The position numbers and the translations under genes were made by a program. Source: Ficedula albicollis (Eukaryota > Chordata > Aves > Passeriformes > Muscicapidae). Taken from it: a stretch of DNA of 64,000 nt. Shown piece after piece: positions 1 through 10,800 of the stretch. Each line of letters opens with the position of its first letter. Position 1 is the first letter of the stretch. The DNA lies in assembly GCF_000247815.1 (NCBI RefSeq), contig NC_021678.1, positions 5,247,026-5,311,025 on the forward strand, given 5' to 3'. The notes under the pieces were generated by a model. The model was not told the DNA's origin. It did not search any database and was given only the letters and a program-made list of their open reading frames with translations.

Positions 1-763
1 TTCTTTTATTATGGAGGGAAAGCCTGGAAAGGATTTTTCAAGAAAACTTTATATCTTCTTTGCACCACACTTGGGTTTATTTGGAGTTTGCTTGGGGCTT
101 TTTTGTGGGTGGTTGGTAGGTTTTTAATTATTCTTTTCTTCTTTGCAAATTCAAGTCTGGCTGGAGGCCTCATCAAATCACCCTAGTGCAAGAGCCAGAG
201 GCAAAGACAGTCAGATGAAAACCAAAGTAGACTAAAGTCACTAATTTTGTTTATTTGAGAAGGAAATTACTTTTTAACTTATTTTGAATTATATTATAAG
301 TAAAGGATAATAAAATCAAAGTATATTAAGTGGATGAAGTCACATTATACTTGAGTGAAGAATTCAGCAGACTCTTTTTACTAAAAAATTTAGAGCTGGA
401 AATCTTATTTTGATTTTTTATCCCTGCTCCCCACTTCAAATCAGACCATCTTGCATTGTATGGAAAAGATCTAGCTCAAAAGGCAAAAAACATTAAATTG
501 TTGTGGAGTAATAATAGCTGCCTTGAAATGGTGCTTCAGTTTATAACTGCATGTTGTGTTCCAGGTGAGCAGCGACTCTTTCTTTTCCCCCAAATATTGC
601 TTTGCCCTTTAACTGCTACAGTGAGTTAGTTTTATGAAAGGACAAAAGTGCATTTGTACAGGAAGATGATACCTGTGACAGCTATCCTTGGGAAAAATTG
701 AAGAAGCTTACTAAAGATACAATGTTGATCTTTATTTCTGGGCTTTCTCATTTTGATGTACAG
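1..763 (+). other. TFAM: TFAM intron 2 (3' part)
   Basis: AT-rich non-coding sequence upstream of the first visible TFAM exon. It ends in an acceptor (TTTTGATGTACAG) at 763. I looked for the start of HMG box A (exon 2) in this stretch and did not find it, so exons 1-2 lie before the window. Confidence 0.7.
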
Positions 764-834
764 AAGCGAGCAACCTGGAACTGATTAAAAAACTAGCAGG
801 TGCGTGGAAGTCGTTACCAGCATCACAGAAGCAG
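764..834 (+). CDS. TFAM: TFAM exon 3 (end of HMG box A, first half)
   Basis: TFAM is the HMG-box protein that bends and coats mitochondrial DNA and starts transcription at the mitochondrial promoters. This exon begins with two bases completing a split codon, then reads ASNLELIKKLAGAWKSLPAS followed by QKQ. This fits helix 2 of HMG box A, matching the human [20 protein letters not shown] segment. The acceptor AG is at 762-763 and the donor GTAAGA at 835, leaving phase 0. The next exon continues box A in frame. The exon number is by comparison with the human gene, from memory. Confidence 0.9.
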
Positions 835-1023
835 GTAAGAGTGTATCCTTTCCCTGAGTACTTTGAACTCAACAGGAGGTGGGGTTTTATTTCGTTTGGT
901 GTTTCATGGTTTTGTTTATTTAGTCTAGGGGATTTGTTGGTTGATTAGTTGGATTTTAAAGGGCTTGAAAAGACATGTCAAAACAGTTGGGAGAATTGGG
1001 AGCTTTGAATAACTCAAGGGGAG

Positions 1024-2255
1024 TGTGGTGGGGTGACCCTGGCCGAATGCCAGGTGCCCACCAAAGCCACTCTCAGCTGCTCTCTTCAGCTGGGCAGGGG
1101 AGAGTAAATACAGCAAAATGTTTGTGGGTTGGAATAAAACTCGGAGAGGTCCCTCACCAGTTACTGTCAGGATAAAACAAACTTCACTTGGGGAAATCAG
1201 TTTATTACCAATGAAATCAGAGTAGGATAGCCTAAGACACCTTTTCCCCTATTCTCCCCTCTTCCCAGGCTCAGCATCACTCCCAGTTTCTCTACTTCCT
1301 CCTGACAGCAGTGCAGGAGCACAGGGAATGGGGGCTGAGGTCAGTCCATCGTGTGTTGGACTGGCCTCAGCTGCCTTCTTCCTGCTAAGACCCCTTTTCC
1401 CCTATTCTCCCCTCTTCCCAGGCTCAGCATCACTCCCAGTTTCTGTACTTCCTCCTGACAGCAGTGCAGGAGCACAGGGAATGGGGGCTGAGGTCAGTCA
1501 GCATCACTCCCAGTTTCTCTACTTCCTCCTGACAGCAGTGCAGGAGCACAGGGAATGGGGGCTGAGGTCAGTCCATCGTGTGTTGGACTGGCCTCAGCTG
1601 CCTTCTTCCTGTTCAGTGGGAGAACTTGGGGTCCCTCCCCCCATGGACAATCCTCCATGAACTGCTCACAATGTGAGTCTTTCCCATGGGCTGCAGTTCT
1701 TCAGGAACTGTTCCAGCATGTCTCTCTTTCCGTGGGCTGCTGTCCTTCAGGAACAGGCTGCTTTATTGTGGATCCACCACAGGGTCATACTCCCCTTTAT
1801 CCATCTCCCTGCTCCAGTGTAGTCTCCTCCATGAGCTGCAGGTGGATCTCTGCTCCCCCATGGTCTGCAGGGCTACAGCTGCCTCAGCATGAGCTGCACC
1901 CCAGGGTCTCTGCTCCCCCATGGTCTGCAGGGGTACAGCTGCCTCAGCATGAGCTGCACCCCAGGCTGAAGGGGAACCTCAGCTCTCGTGCTTGGAACAT
2001 CTGCCTCTCTTTCCCTGACCTTAGGATCAATAGAAATATTTTTCTGACATGGTCTTCCTCCTTTTTCTGGCTGAAGCTGTGCAGTTTTCTTTTTCACCTT
2101 ATTAACTTTGTTATCCCTGAGGTTCCACCACCATCACTGATGACCAATAGTGGGTGTTCCTTGGAGCTGGCTGGCCTAGGCTCCATCAGGCTTCTCATAG
2201 GAACCATTCCTGTACCCCCTTCCCCACCAAAATCTGGCCATGCAAACCCAATACA
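1024..2255 (+). mobile_element. Solo LTR of an avian endogenous retrovirus (about 1.23 kb)
   Basis: The element starts TGTGGTGGGGTGACCC and ends AAACCCAATACA, so it has TG...CA termini. The flanking 5-mers GGGAG and GGAAG agree at four of five bases, as expected for a decayed target duplication. A deleted copy of the same family, with the same start and the same AGAGTAGGATA block, lies at 49711-50019. I see no gag, pol or env sequence, so it is a solo LTR. It contains direct repeats at 1240-1610 and 1851-1970. The passerine family assignment is from memory and needs a repeat-library search. Confidence 0.8.
1240..1610 (+). repeat. Threefold direct repeat inside the LTR
   Basis: The block starting CCTTTTCCCC at 1240 recurs at 1393 (period 153). 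A third partial copy starts at 1498, offset 227 from the first and running to 1610. Copies differ by single bases. The boundaries look like junctions of overlapping pieces rather than a natural LTR repeat. Confidence 0.8.
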
Positions 2256-2275
2256 GGAAGATTCTTTGCTACTTG

Positions 2276-2392
2276 TAGTTGCACTTGTACTTTGTATGAC
2301 CTTGGCTTTAATAGGCAACCTAGTAACTAAGACGAGGAATAGTTGCACTTGTACTTTGTATTTAATAGGCAACCTAGTAACTAAGACGAGGA
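2276..2392 (+). repeat. Tandem duplication, 64-bp and 54-bp copies
   Basis: The segment beginning TAGTTGCACTTG occurs at 2276 and again at 2340. The first copy has an extra 10 bp (GACCTTGGCT). It lies between the LTR end and recognisable CR1 sequence. Confidence 0.8.
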
Positions 2393-2621
2393 AAAGGCGG
2401 AAATGCTTAATGCCTTCTTTGCCTCAGTCTGTAGTGGTAAGACAGCTTGTCCTCAAGACCACTGTCCTCAGGGGTTGGTGAGTGGTACCAGAGAGCAGAA
2501 TGGTCCTCTTGTTATCCAAGAAGAGGCAGTCAGAGAACTGCTGGGACGCTTGGATATTTATAAATCAATGGGACCAGATGGGATCCATCCCAGGGTCATG
2601 AGGGAGCTGGCAGATGAGCCT

Positions 2622-3460
2622 GCAAAGCCGCTCTCCATCATTTATCGTGAGTCGTGGCTCACTGGTGAGGTTCCAGATGATTGGAAACTGCCCAATGTGA
2701 CACACATTTACAAAAAAGGTAGGAAGGAGGATCCTGGTAACTACAGACCAGTTAGCCTGACCTCAGTACCAGGTAAGATAATGGAGCAGTTCATAATGAG
2801 TGCTATCACACAGCACATACAGGATGGCCAGGGTATCAGACCCAGTCAGCATGGGTTTACGAAGGGTAGGTCATGTCTGACCAACCTGGTCTCCTTCTAT
2901 GACCAGGTGACACGCCTGGTGGATGCAGGAAAGGCTGTGGATGTTGTCTATTTAGACTTCAGCAAGGCCTTTGATACTGTCTCCCACAGCACACTCCTGG
3001 AGAAGCTGGCAGTGCACGGCTTGGACAGGAGCACTCCTCAATGGGGCAAAGCCGCTCTCCATCATTTATCATGAGTCGTGGCTCACTGGTGAGGTTCCAG
3101 ATGATTGGAAACTGCCCAATGTGACACACATTTACAAAAAAGGTAGGAAGGAGGATCCTGGTAACTACAGGCCAGTTAGCCTGACCTCAGTACCAGGTAA
3201 GATAATGGAGCAGTTCATAATGAGTGCTATCACACAGCACATACAGGATGGCCAGGGTATCAGACCCAGTCAGCATGGGTTTACGAAGGGTAGGTCATGT
3301 CTGACCAACCTGGTCTCCTTCTATGACCAGGTGGCACGCCTGGTGGATGCAGGAAAGGCTGTGGATGTTGTCTATTTAGACTTCAGCAAGGCCTTTGATA
3401 CTGTCTCCCACAGCACACTCCTGGAGAAGCTGGCAGTGCACAGCTTGGACAGGAGCACTC
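2622..3460 (+). repeat. 415-bp tandem duplication within the CR1 reverse transcriptase
   Basis: 2622-3036 and 3046-3460 are near-identical (offset 424), separated by 9 bp. Differences I can see include TCGTGAG/TCATGAG, AGACCA/AGGCCA, GTGACA/GTGGCA and CACGG/CACAG. The RT fingers-palm region is therefore present twice, which is not a normal CR1 structure. Confidence 0.95.
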
Positions 3461-3762
3461 TTGGATGGGTTAGGAACTGGCTGGATGGCCAGGCCCAGAG
3501 AGTGCTGGTGAACGGTGCTGCATCCAGCTGGGGACAGTCACCAGTGGTGTCCCTCAGGGCTCTGTGCTGGGGCCAGCTCTGTTTAATATTTTTATAGACG
3601 ATATGGATGAGGGCATTGAGTCCTTCATTAGCAATTTTGCAGACGACACTAAGCTGGGAGCTTGTGTTGATCTATTGAAGGAAGAAGGGCTCTGCAGAGA
3701 GACTTCGATTGGTTAGATAGATGGGCAGAGTCCAACAGCATGAAATTTAATAAGTCAACGTG

Positions 3763-3976
3763 CCGAGTTCTACATTTTGGCCATAAAAATCCCCTACAAC
3801 GTTACAAGCTGGGGACAGTGTGGCTGGATAGTGTACAGGCAGAAAGGAACCTGGGGATGCTGGTTGAATATCCGAGTTCTACATTTTGGCCGTAAAAATC
3901 CCCTACAACGTTACAAGCTGGGGACAGTGTGGCTGGATAGTGTACAGGCAGAAAGGAACCTGGGGATGCTGGTTGA
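3763..3976 (+). repeat. Tandem duplication, period 109, within the CR1
   Basis: CCGAGTTCTACATTTTGGCC starts at both 3763 and 3872. The copies differ by CATAAA/CGTAAA and run to the GGTTGA motif. Confidence 0.9.
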
Positions 3977-4639
3977 CAACTGGCTGAATATGAGCCAGCA
4001 ATGTGCCTTGGTGGCCAAGAAGGCCAACGGCATCCTGGCCTGCATTAGGAATTGTGTGGCCAGCAGGAGCAGGGAGGTCATTCTTCCCCTGTACTCGGCA
4101 CTGGTGAGACCACATCTTGAGTTCTGTGCCCAGTTCTGGGGCCCTCAGTTTAGGAAGGATGTTGAGATGCTTGAACGTGTCCAGAGGAGGGCAACAAGGC
4201 TGGTGAAGGGCTTGGAACACAAGCCTTATGAGGAACGTTTGAAGGAGCTGGGGTTGTTTAGCCTGGAGAAGAGGAGGCTCAGAGGTGACCTTATTGCTCT
4301 CTACAACTTCCTGAAGGGAGGCTGTAGACAGGTGGGGGTCAGTCTCTTCCACCAGGCAGCAACTGACAGAACCAGAGGACACAGTCTCAAGCTACGTCAG
4401 GGAAGGTATAGGTTGGATGTTAGGAAAAATTTTTTCACCTAAAGAATAATAAAGTACTGGAATGCTCTTCCCAGAGAGGTGGTGGAATCATCATCTCTGG
4501 ATGTGTTTAAGAAAAGGCTGGACATGGCACTTGGTGCTATAGTCTAGACTCATGAGTTGAGGTGTTAGGACATAGGTTGGACTCGATGATCCTAGAGGTC
4601 TCTTCCAACCTCATTATTCTGTGATTCTGTGATCTGTAA

Positions 4640-5904
4640 TCTGTTGCCAGAGAAATGACACAGTTTTCACTCCATGTGGCTGTGGGGCTGCAGACCATTT
4701 CTTGCTCCTTTTTGAATGGCAATATTGCATTACATGTATAATACAAGTTTTGTAAAGTTGTTCTGCTCTTTTGTGTAAGGTAGGTGAAACCTCAGTTAAT
4801 TTTGATGAAAGGACCAACTCCTTTTGCTTTGTATAAATTTCTTCAAGAATCATCAAATTAAGTCATAAGTAGTGAAGTTTCTCTGAGTGGCAGTTTCGAG
4901 GTGTGGGAATCCTTAAAATCACAGGGTTTTGGGAAAGCTGAAAAAAAGCAGGTCTCAGAAACAGCAGAACTGCAGTTGGACTTACAAGGTAGGCATAAGG
5001 TTTGTCAGCAGAAAAGTTATATGAGATGTAGAAAGGTTGGACTTACACGGTAGGCATAAGGTTTGTCAGCAGAAAAGTTATATGAGATGTAGAAAGTAAG
5101 GACAATAAAATGGTCTGTGTATTAACACTTGGCTAGAATAACTCTCTAAGCTGTGGAAAAGTATATCTAGCAAGATATTAGGAAAGTCTCAGCTTAATAA
5201 TGGAGCTCTGTGGATTTTATTTTAAGGCTTACAAGTAGGTATTGTATTCGAAATAAGCAAGCATTGTTTTAACCAAAGGTATGTGCACTTAATAGTGGTT
5301 GGATAGAACTACTGACAATATGATTTTGCCTTTTGTGGTTGGTCAAAAAACTTTCAAAGTCTGTTGTAACATCACATTCTGCTGCTGCTGCCAAGGACGT
5401 GAGCTGCTGGCATCTTCCCATTGTCCCAACCATGTAATGAGACTGATGCCTGGAAAATAAGGCAGCTCAAGATGCGTTCCACAGCAGTCCTGTCCCATTT
5501 GTGATTCTGTGCATAAACCCATGGCTGGCATTACAGGGGATAACATAAAGCAAATCTAGGACTTGGTGATCATTACTGAATTTAAAAGCCATTTATAGCA
5601 GAGATTATTCTTCCTTGACTGCAGTTAGCAATTAGAGGCAGGAAATAAATTCTGGTTTCTAAAGGAGATATCTTTGTTGAGTAGAATTGATGTGCTCTCA
5701 CATCCCTTCTGGACTTCTCACTCTGTGTACCTTTCCCTTCATGTCTCAAACAGATCAAACAGATGAAAATCTGATGTTCTGGTGTAAGTTTTTCAGTCTG
5801 TCATTTTTCTACTCATAGGTTAGAAGTGTTACCTTGTCTAACGGTCAAGTGCTTTTGACTGAAAGCATCTGGCTTAAGTTTAAGGTTGGTGGTTTGTGCT
5901 GTAG
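4640..5904 (+). other. TFAM intron 3 remainder, no gene seen
   Basis: Non-coding sequence between the CR1 3' end and TFAM exon 4. It contains one tandem duplication (4975-5095). I see no other feature. A polypyrimidine stretch and CTGTAG lead into exon 4. Confidence 0.6.
4975..5095 (+). repeat. Tandem duplication, period 61
   Basis: GTTGGACTTACAAGGTAGGC at 4975 recurs at 5036 with ACAAGG changed to ACACGG. The rest of the unit is the same. Confidence 0.85.
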
Positions 5905-6054
5905 GTTTATGAGGAAGCAAGAAAGACAGACTGGAAAAGATATGGAGAGCAGATGGCTGCCTATAAAGCCCAACTGACTCCAGCCCAGGCTGCAGCTTTG
6001 AAAGAGGAAAGGAGAAAACAAATGGCAAAGAGAAGATCAATCAGGGCAAAAAGA
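5905..6054 (+). CDS. TFAM: TFAM exon 4 (end of HMG box A and linker)
   Basis: This 150-nt exon encodes 50 residues in phase 0: VYEEARKTDWKRYGEQMAAY, then KAQLTPAQAAALKEERRKQM, then AKRRSIRAKR. The first part is helix 3 of HMG box A (human IYQDAYRAEW). The LTPAQ segment matches human LTPSQ. The Lys/Arg-rich tail is the DNA-contacting linker between the two boxes. The acceptor is TGCTGTAG and the donor GTAAGT. The length is identical to the human exon. Confidence 0.97.
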
Positions 6055-7494
6055 GTAAGTATTTTGAAGTTCAGGTTTCTTTTCTCTCAGGGAACCTGAA
6101 GTCTGTTTGTCTAATGCACAAAGCAGAGTTGAAACATGTTTTAGAAATACAAAAGCAACTCAGAATAGAAGAAAACACGCAACAAACACAAACCCCCCCA
6201 AAACACCACGGACTAAAGTAATTACTGGTGGTAGCAGCTATTTTAATGGCTTTCCTGTGCTTGAAGAGCACAGAACTAGCATGGATCTTTGTGCTTAGAG
6301 GTAGCTTCTCTAAGCTTTTTTCCCTCCCTATTTCTAGAGCTACCAGAGAAAGGATAGGCACTAAAAAATGTTTGGACCAGAAACACTTTCTTTGGATGGG
6401 AAGACATTCAGAAATGGCTTTTCACAAAGACCTTGCATCTGTTACCTCATTAGGGCCTACAAGGTAGCAGCTGTTTGAAGTAGCCTTTTTTTCTTCCTTT
6501 TTGGGCTCTGCCACCGTGTAGCTGCTGCTGTGGCATCTGTTTGGGTCCTTTACTAGCATATTCATAAGGACTATCTTCCCTACTCCTTTTTGGCTGGTTT
6601 GTGTATAGATCCTAGAGACAGAACCGTCTGTAACGGTACAATATTATGGTTTGTCTGGAAAAATCATCTGGTTTGTGTATAGATCCTTAGAGACAGAACC
6701 GTCTGTAATGGTACAATATTATGGTTTGTCTGGAAAAATCAAAGGGGTTGCATATTGCTTATTTATTTGTGTGAATTAAACTGTGACATTGCCCTGATTA
6801 GCAATAGCAAAACTAATTTGGTTTAAAAGACCTCTACTTAGAGGAAGTTTTTAATCGTAATGATTCTGCTGATCCTTTTTAGCGTGTGGCACCACAAGGA
6901 GTTCAGTTGGTGTATCTCATACCTAAGCAGATGTTAATTTACAGCATCTAGGTTCCAGTGGGAATATCAGGACTGGAGAAAGCAGGAAGTGTAATTGCAT
7001 CTATAACTTGTTGTACTTTTATTCTCTAGCCTACATCCCTGCAGGTAAAGCATTCTGATAGCAGAAACAGTTCTCTTCCACCTTCTCACCTCCCACAGAT
7101 CAGTGTTTGCCCTCTTCTCTGCCCACAGGCAGTATTTCATGCCAGAAGCTGAAGCCTTACTGAAGAATAATAGAAAAACTGTCATCATGACTTTGTTACA
7201 GAGTTGAATTTAGTAGCACTCTTTGGTTTCTGGAAGAATTTGCTGAATTAAGAATCAGTTTTAAATGCTTTTTCAACAACTTGTGAAAACTCAAGTTGTT
7301 AGCTTTTTGTAGTTTAACATTAGTCTTGAAAAGCACTAAGAGCATCTTGACGTACAGTCCAGTTTACAGAATAAAACACCAAAGAAAGAATTTGTGTTTG
7401 ATTTTTGCATAAAATATAAAGATAAATGCTGAGTTTAGTTTTGGAACAAATGCATGCTTGGTAGATTAAATAACTTCCCTTGTTCTTTTTAAAG
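6055..7494 (+). other. TFAM intron 4
   Basis: Intron of 1,440 bp with GTAAGT donor and a pyrimidine-rich acceptor (TTGTTCTTTTTAAAG). It has one short tandem duplication (6594-6742). No other feature is recognised; the small ORFs here have no family resemblance. Confidence 0.8.
6594..6742 (+). repeat. Tandem duplication, period 74
   Basis: CTGGTTTGTGTATAGATCC starts at 6594 and 6668. The copies differ by an inserted T and a C/T change (AACGG/AATGG). Confidence 0.85.
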
Positions 7495-7590
7495 GAATTG
7501 AATCTGCTTGGAAAACCTAAAAGAGCTCGTAGCGGCTTTAACATTTTCCTGTCAGAAAATTTTCAAGAAAGTGAGGGAATTTCACCTGTG
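7495..7590 (+). CDS. TFAM: TFAM exon 5 (start of HMG box B)
   Basis: This 96-nt exon encodes 32 residues: [20 protein letters not shown] followed by [12 protein letters not shown]. GKPKRxRSxxN is the typical start of TFAM HMG box B, where the Pro-Lys-Arg segment and helix 1 bind the minor groove. The human exon has the same length and phase. The donor is GTAAGC. Confidence 0.97.
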
Positions 7591-8187
7591 GTAAGCTAGG
7601 AAAGATTTATTTTCTAAAATATATCCATTGTATTCAGAAAAATCTAGTTTAGATTCTGTCATTTTCAAAGATACTGTTCAGTAGTTCACTGTCTGGATGC
7701 TGCATTACTTAGGTTATTTTTTTTAAGCTGTGGCAATCTGGCTGTACTGCTAATATGGTCTGTATAAAGTGCTGTGTGGGTATACAGACTTAAAACGTTT
7801 GTGATATTTTTTGCACTTTAATGTTACAGACTTTATCAGTTCCTTTTGTAAGGAGAATATTATTCTTGCCTTTGTTTTGATGTAGAAATACAGTTTTTCA
7901 AAGAGTTGTGGTGGTGTGCTCCTGTTCTGGCAGTAGCAGTTTATTGTACCTCCTATAGTTCAGTTGGTAATACAACTGAAAATACAAATACAAGAGTTCC
8001 TCAGCAAACTCACAAGTTCTGCACTAAACTGTGCTTTGGGGTGATGTAGGTGACACTGGTGGATTATAACACTTGTAGTGCTGGAGACCCACCCTGTGTG
8101 CCTCGTGTTCCTTACCCCACACATTTAGTCAGTAAGTATTCGACTCCTAGAATAACTCTCATGTATTGCATGTTCTGACTCCCCTAG
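7591..8187 (+). other. TFAM intron 5
   Basis: Intron of 597 bp bounded by GTAAGC and CCCCTAG. No internal feature is seen. Confidence 0.8.
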
Positions 8188-8244
8188 GCAAAGCTGAAGA
8201 AACTGTTTGATACGTGGCAAAAACTGTCTACTTCCCAAAAGCAG
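8188..8244 (+). CDS. TFAM: TFAM exon 6 (HMG box B helix 2)
   Basis: This 57-nt exon encodes AKLKKLFDTWQKLSTSQKQ, the 19 residues of helix 2 of HMG box B. It has the same length and position as human EKLKTVKENWKNLSDSEKE. The acceptor is CCCCTAG and the donor GTATGT, phase 0. Confidence 0.96.
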
Positions 8245-9099
8245 GTATGTCAGAGGATTTTGGATGAGGCTGTGATCTAATCAGAATTAAAAACTTGAGT
8301 CAAAATTGATATATTCATACAAAATCTTGAACTCGGTTGCTCAAAATATAAAACTGAAGAAAATACTCCAAGATCCTCATGCATCTTGAAAAAGGTTGTC
8401 ATTACCTTTATTCTGGTAGTGACCATTTAATTCATAGTGTTGTTGAAATGTGAGTCAGTGGGATAGGGTGGAAGTTTGGTGTGCCTTAAAGCAGGTACTA
8501 AGCAACATCTAGAGAAGAAGGTGGAATAATATGCAACAATTTGATTTTTTTCTAATAATCCATAATATCTTTAAACACCAGCATAAGAGTTTGCTGCTCA
8601 TGGAAAGACTCTTAAAAGGGAAAGCAACAGAAATCTACAAGTGATGTGCACAGGGTAATTTATTAATTTTGATTGTCTGGGGGATCATTTTCTGCCAGCT
8701 TTCTCACTGTATTGAACTACAAACCTGTAAATGAGCAAATCAAAAGTGGAGGGGTGCTGTACTGAAATCTAAACAAAACCTTAACATTTTCAGGTATTCT
8801 GTAGCCTACTGTCCTTCCTCCTGAATGTCCTTCTTCCAGGTGGTTTATAATGTGTACTTATGACATACCCTAGGTTCATGTTCCTACTGTACAGAAATAA
8901 TTTGAAATAATTCTACAGCAATATATATTCTTGTGCCTCCTGTAATCTAACTGTCTCAAACCAATGCTCAAATAAAAAGCCTTAACTGTTTGTAGCAGTA
9001 CTGAATAAATTTCCTCTTCAGGAACGGCCAGCTGTTGACATAACTGCAATTTAGTGCTATTAGTTGTATTTAGTTGTATTTTTCTGCAAGTTTGATGTT
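8245..9099 (+). other. TFAM intron 6, 5' part
   Basis: Non-coding, AT-rich sequence. No feature is recognised up to the duplicated block that starts at about 9100. Confidence 0.6.
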
Positions 9100-9544
9100 G
9101 TTTTTTTTTTTCTTTTTCAATCAGCTGGGGGCAAAAGGAAATGCCTGGGCTTTCATTGCACAGGTGTTGTTCTAAGTCACCTTTCTGTCATGGCAGTTCT
9201 CCAGAAAAAGCTCCTTCTGTAACTTCTTGATACCTTATTTTCTTTCAGCCATACTTGCAGCTTGCTGAAGATGATAAGGTTCGGATGTTTTTTTTTTTCT
9301 TTTTCAATCACCTGGGGGCAAAAGCAAATGCCTGGGCTTTCATTGCACAGGTGTTGTTTGTTTTTTTTTTTCTTTTTCAATCAGCTGGGGGCAAAAGGAA
9401 ATGCCTGGGCTTTCATTGCACAGGTGTTGTTCTAAGTCACCTTTCTGTCATGGCAGTTCTCCAGAAAAAGCTCCTTCTGTAACTTCTTGATACCTTATTT
9501 TCTTTCAGCCATACTTGCAGCTTGCTGAAGATGATAAGGTTCGG
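9100..9544 (+). repeat. Tandem duplication of the TFAM intron 6 / exon 7 junction (period 260)
   Basis: The block running from a T-rich tract through CAATCAGCTGGGGGC to the first 36 nt of exon 7 occurs at about 9100-9284 and again at about 9360-9544. Between them is a further partial 73-bp copy of the intronic part (about 9287-9359), marked by CACCTGG for CAGCTGG. All three CTGGGGGCAAAA cores are visible, at about 9124, 9311 and 9384. Confidence 0.95.
9249..9284 (+). pseudogene. TFAM: Partial decoy copy of TFAM exon 7
   Basis: This repeats the first 12 codons of the last exon (PYLQLAEDDKVR) after an intact acceptor TTTCTTTCAG. It then runs into ATG and a T-rich tract instead of the rest of HMG box B. 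If spliced in, it reads through about 66 unrelated residues to a stop at 9480-9482 and loses helix 3 of box B and the C-terminal tail. It is either an assembly error or a harmful decoy acceptor. Confidence 0.85.
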
Positions 9545-9721
9545 TATGAGAATGAAATGAAATCATGGGAAGCAAAAATGATTGAACTGGGACGTGAAGA
9601 CCTGGTGCGTTCTAAAAAGCAAAGGCTAAGAAAGAAACCTGCTGAAACTGCAAAGCAAGCTGAAATAGCCAAAGCTTCCTCAGCTGGAAACAAGGCAAAA
9701 CTTAAAAAATCCGAAGAATAA
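9509..9721 (+). CDS. TFAM: TFAM exon 7 (HMG box B helix 3, C-terminal tail, stop)
   Basis: This last coding exon encodes 70 residues and a TAA stop at 9719-9721. PYLQLAEDDKVRYENEMKSW, then EAKMIELGREDLVR, completes HMG box B (human [33 protein letters not shown]). The Lys/Arg/Ala-rich tail (SKKQRLRKKP to KAKLKKSEE, about 36 residues) is the part that in mammals stimulates transcription and contacts partner factors. It is longer than the human tail of about 15 residues. The acceptor TTTCTTTCAG is shared with the decoy copy 260 bp upstream. Confidence 0.97.
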   Translation, partial: PYLQLAEDDKVRYENEMKSWEAKMIELGREDLVRSKKQRLRKKPAETAKQAEIAKASSAGNKAKLKKSEE

Positions 9722-10010
9722 AAAATCCCTTTGGTTGTCTTATTTCTATCCTGCTTTGTTAATGCTGCAGTCAGCATCAGCACTGAAATTTGGAAAACCT
9801 GTGAAGGGCCCTTTGGAAAGGTGATCAGGTAAGAGAGGAGTTACTGTCTCTCAGAACTGACTGAAATAATCACTGCAGGTATAGCCTGAACTGTAGAATC
9901 AAGCTGTGAATACTGATACCCACTAACATCAGCAGAGCTCTCCAGTACTGGTAGATTATATCCAGCTTTTATAAGATATTTTTAATGAAAAAAATAAAAA
10001 ATATTCTTTC
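9722..10010 (+). other. TFAM: TFAM 3' UTR (minimum extent)
   Basis: Non-coding sequence after the stop. The first good polyadenylation signal is AATAAA at 9993-9998, in an A/T-rich context. A longer 3' UTR reaching about 10.3 kb is possible, since non-repetitive sequence continues to the duplication at 10397. Confidence 0.6.
9993..9998 (+). terminator. TFAM: Candidate TFAM polyadenylation signal
   Basis: Canonical AATAAA 272 bp after the stop codon. The actual cleavage site cannot be seen from sequence alone. Confidence 0.5.
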
Positions 10011-10396
10011 TTTATGAAAGAAAATATTCTGCAATGTTATCATCTAAATTCTGTAAATAAGAGCTGAAATCTGAGTTAACACTGCTGTGTTTTATTCCCT
10101 CCATGTTATTGCGAGTGAGATGTTCTACATTTCAACAACAGGCACAAGAAACATAAAATAGTACCTTTCATTTTATGCATCTGTCATTTTTGTACCTGTT
10201 AAACTGTATGTACCACTTATGTTGTATTTAAGGACCATATGAGTTTTGTATGAATGTACCTTTCTTGGACTTTTATTTCATGGTTTTGTTTGGATACATA
10301 CAAACATTTTTGTCTTGCTATTGTCACACTTGGGATGACCTAGAAGAAAAAGAAAAAGCGTGAACTGTTTGGACTTTGAGTTTTAATAATTTTTGA

Positions 10397-10612
10397 GTAA
10401 TAATTACAGGTATTTTGAAGAGGTGTTCGGTTTCTTTCTTGGGGGTTTCTCCATCTTAGTCAAGTCTCATAGATATTTTGAGGAATCTGTTTTTAGAATG
10501 TGGGTGTAATAATTACAGGTATTTTGAAGAAGTGTTCGGTTTCTTTCTTGGGGTTTCTCCATCTTAGTCAAGTCTCAGATATTTTGAGGAATCTGTTTTT
10601 AGAATGTGGATC
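10397..10612 (+). repeat. Tandem duplication, period 109
   Basis: GTAATAATTACAGGTATTTT starts at 10397 and 10506. The copies differ by GAGG/GAAG, one G in a G-run and a 2-bp indel (CTCATAG/CTCAG). Confidence 0.9.
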
Positions 10613-10664
10613 AACTTTTTCAGTATTTGGTGGATCTCATCTGTTCTGAGTGACCCACAAAATA

Positions 10665-10800
10665 ATAATGGAATTTAGAAAGGCTTGGGTTGGAAGGGTC
10701 CTTCAAGATCACATGATTCCCACATCCCTCCCATGGGAAGGGATGCCACTCACTAAATCAGGTTGCCCAGGACCCCATCCAACCTGGGCTTAGACACTGT
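10665..10800 (-). mobile_element. CR1 3'-end fragment
   Basis: GGCTTGGGTTGGAAGGGTCC, followed by the degenerate CATCCCTCCCATGGGAAGGG and CCCATCCAACCTGGGC blocks, is the reverse complement of a CR1 3' end. It is old and short. Confidence 0.8.

Larger units (their letters stand above)
2392..4632 (+). mobile_element. CR1 non-LTR retrotransposon, 5'-truncated, broken ORF2
   Basis: Translated pieces give a CR1-type reverse transcriptase: PGNYRPVSLTS, HGFTKGRSCLTNLVSFYD and VYLDFSKAFDTVSH, then the catalytic FADD at 3636-3647 in another frame. The C-terminal region of ORF2 follows at 3980-4440 ([19 protein letters not shown] and the VQRRAT segment). The element ends in the diagnostic CR1 3' end, CTCTTCCAACCTC followed by ATTCTGTG repeats at 4610-4632. 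It lacks the 5' half and has stops, a frameshift and two internal duplications (2622-3460 and 3763-3976), so it cannot be active as assembled. It sits in TFAM intron 3 in the sense orientation. Confidence 0.95.

Noticed and set aside
1328..2481. 308-codon and 110-codon open frames
   Set aside because: They lie across the LTR and its internal repeats, with no retroviral protein motif.
2971..3597. Second reverse-transcriptase gene
   Set aside because: It is the duplicated part of one broken CR1 element.
9255..9482. 75-codon frame beginning in TFAM-like sequence
   Set aside because: It is the decoy partial exon 7 running on into duplicated intron, not a separate gene.
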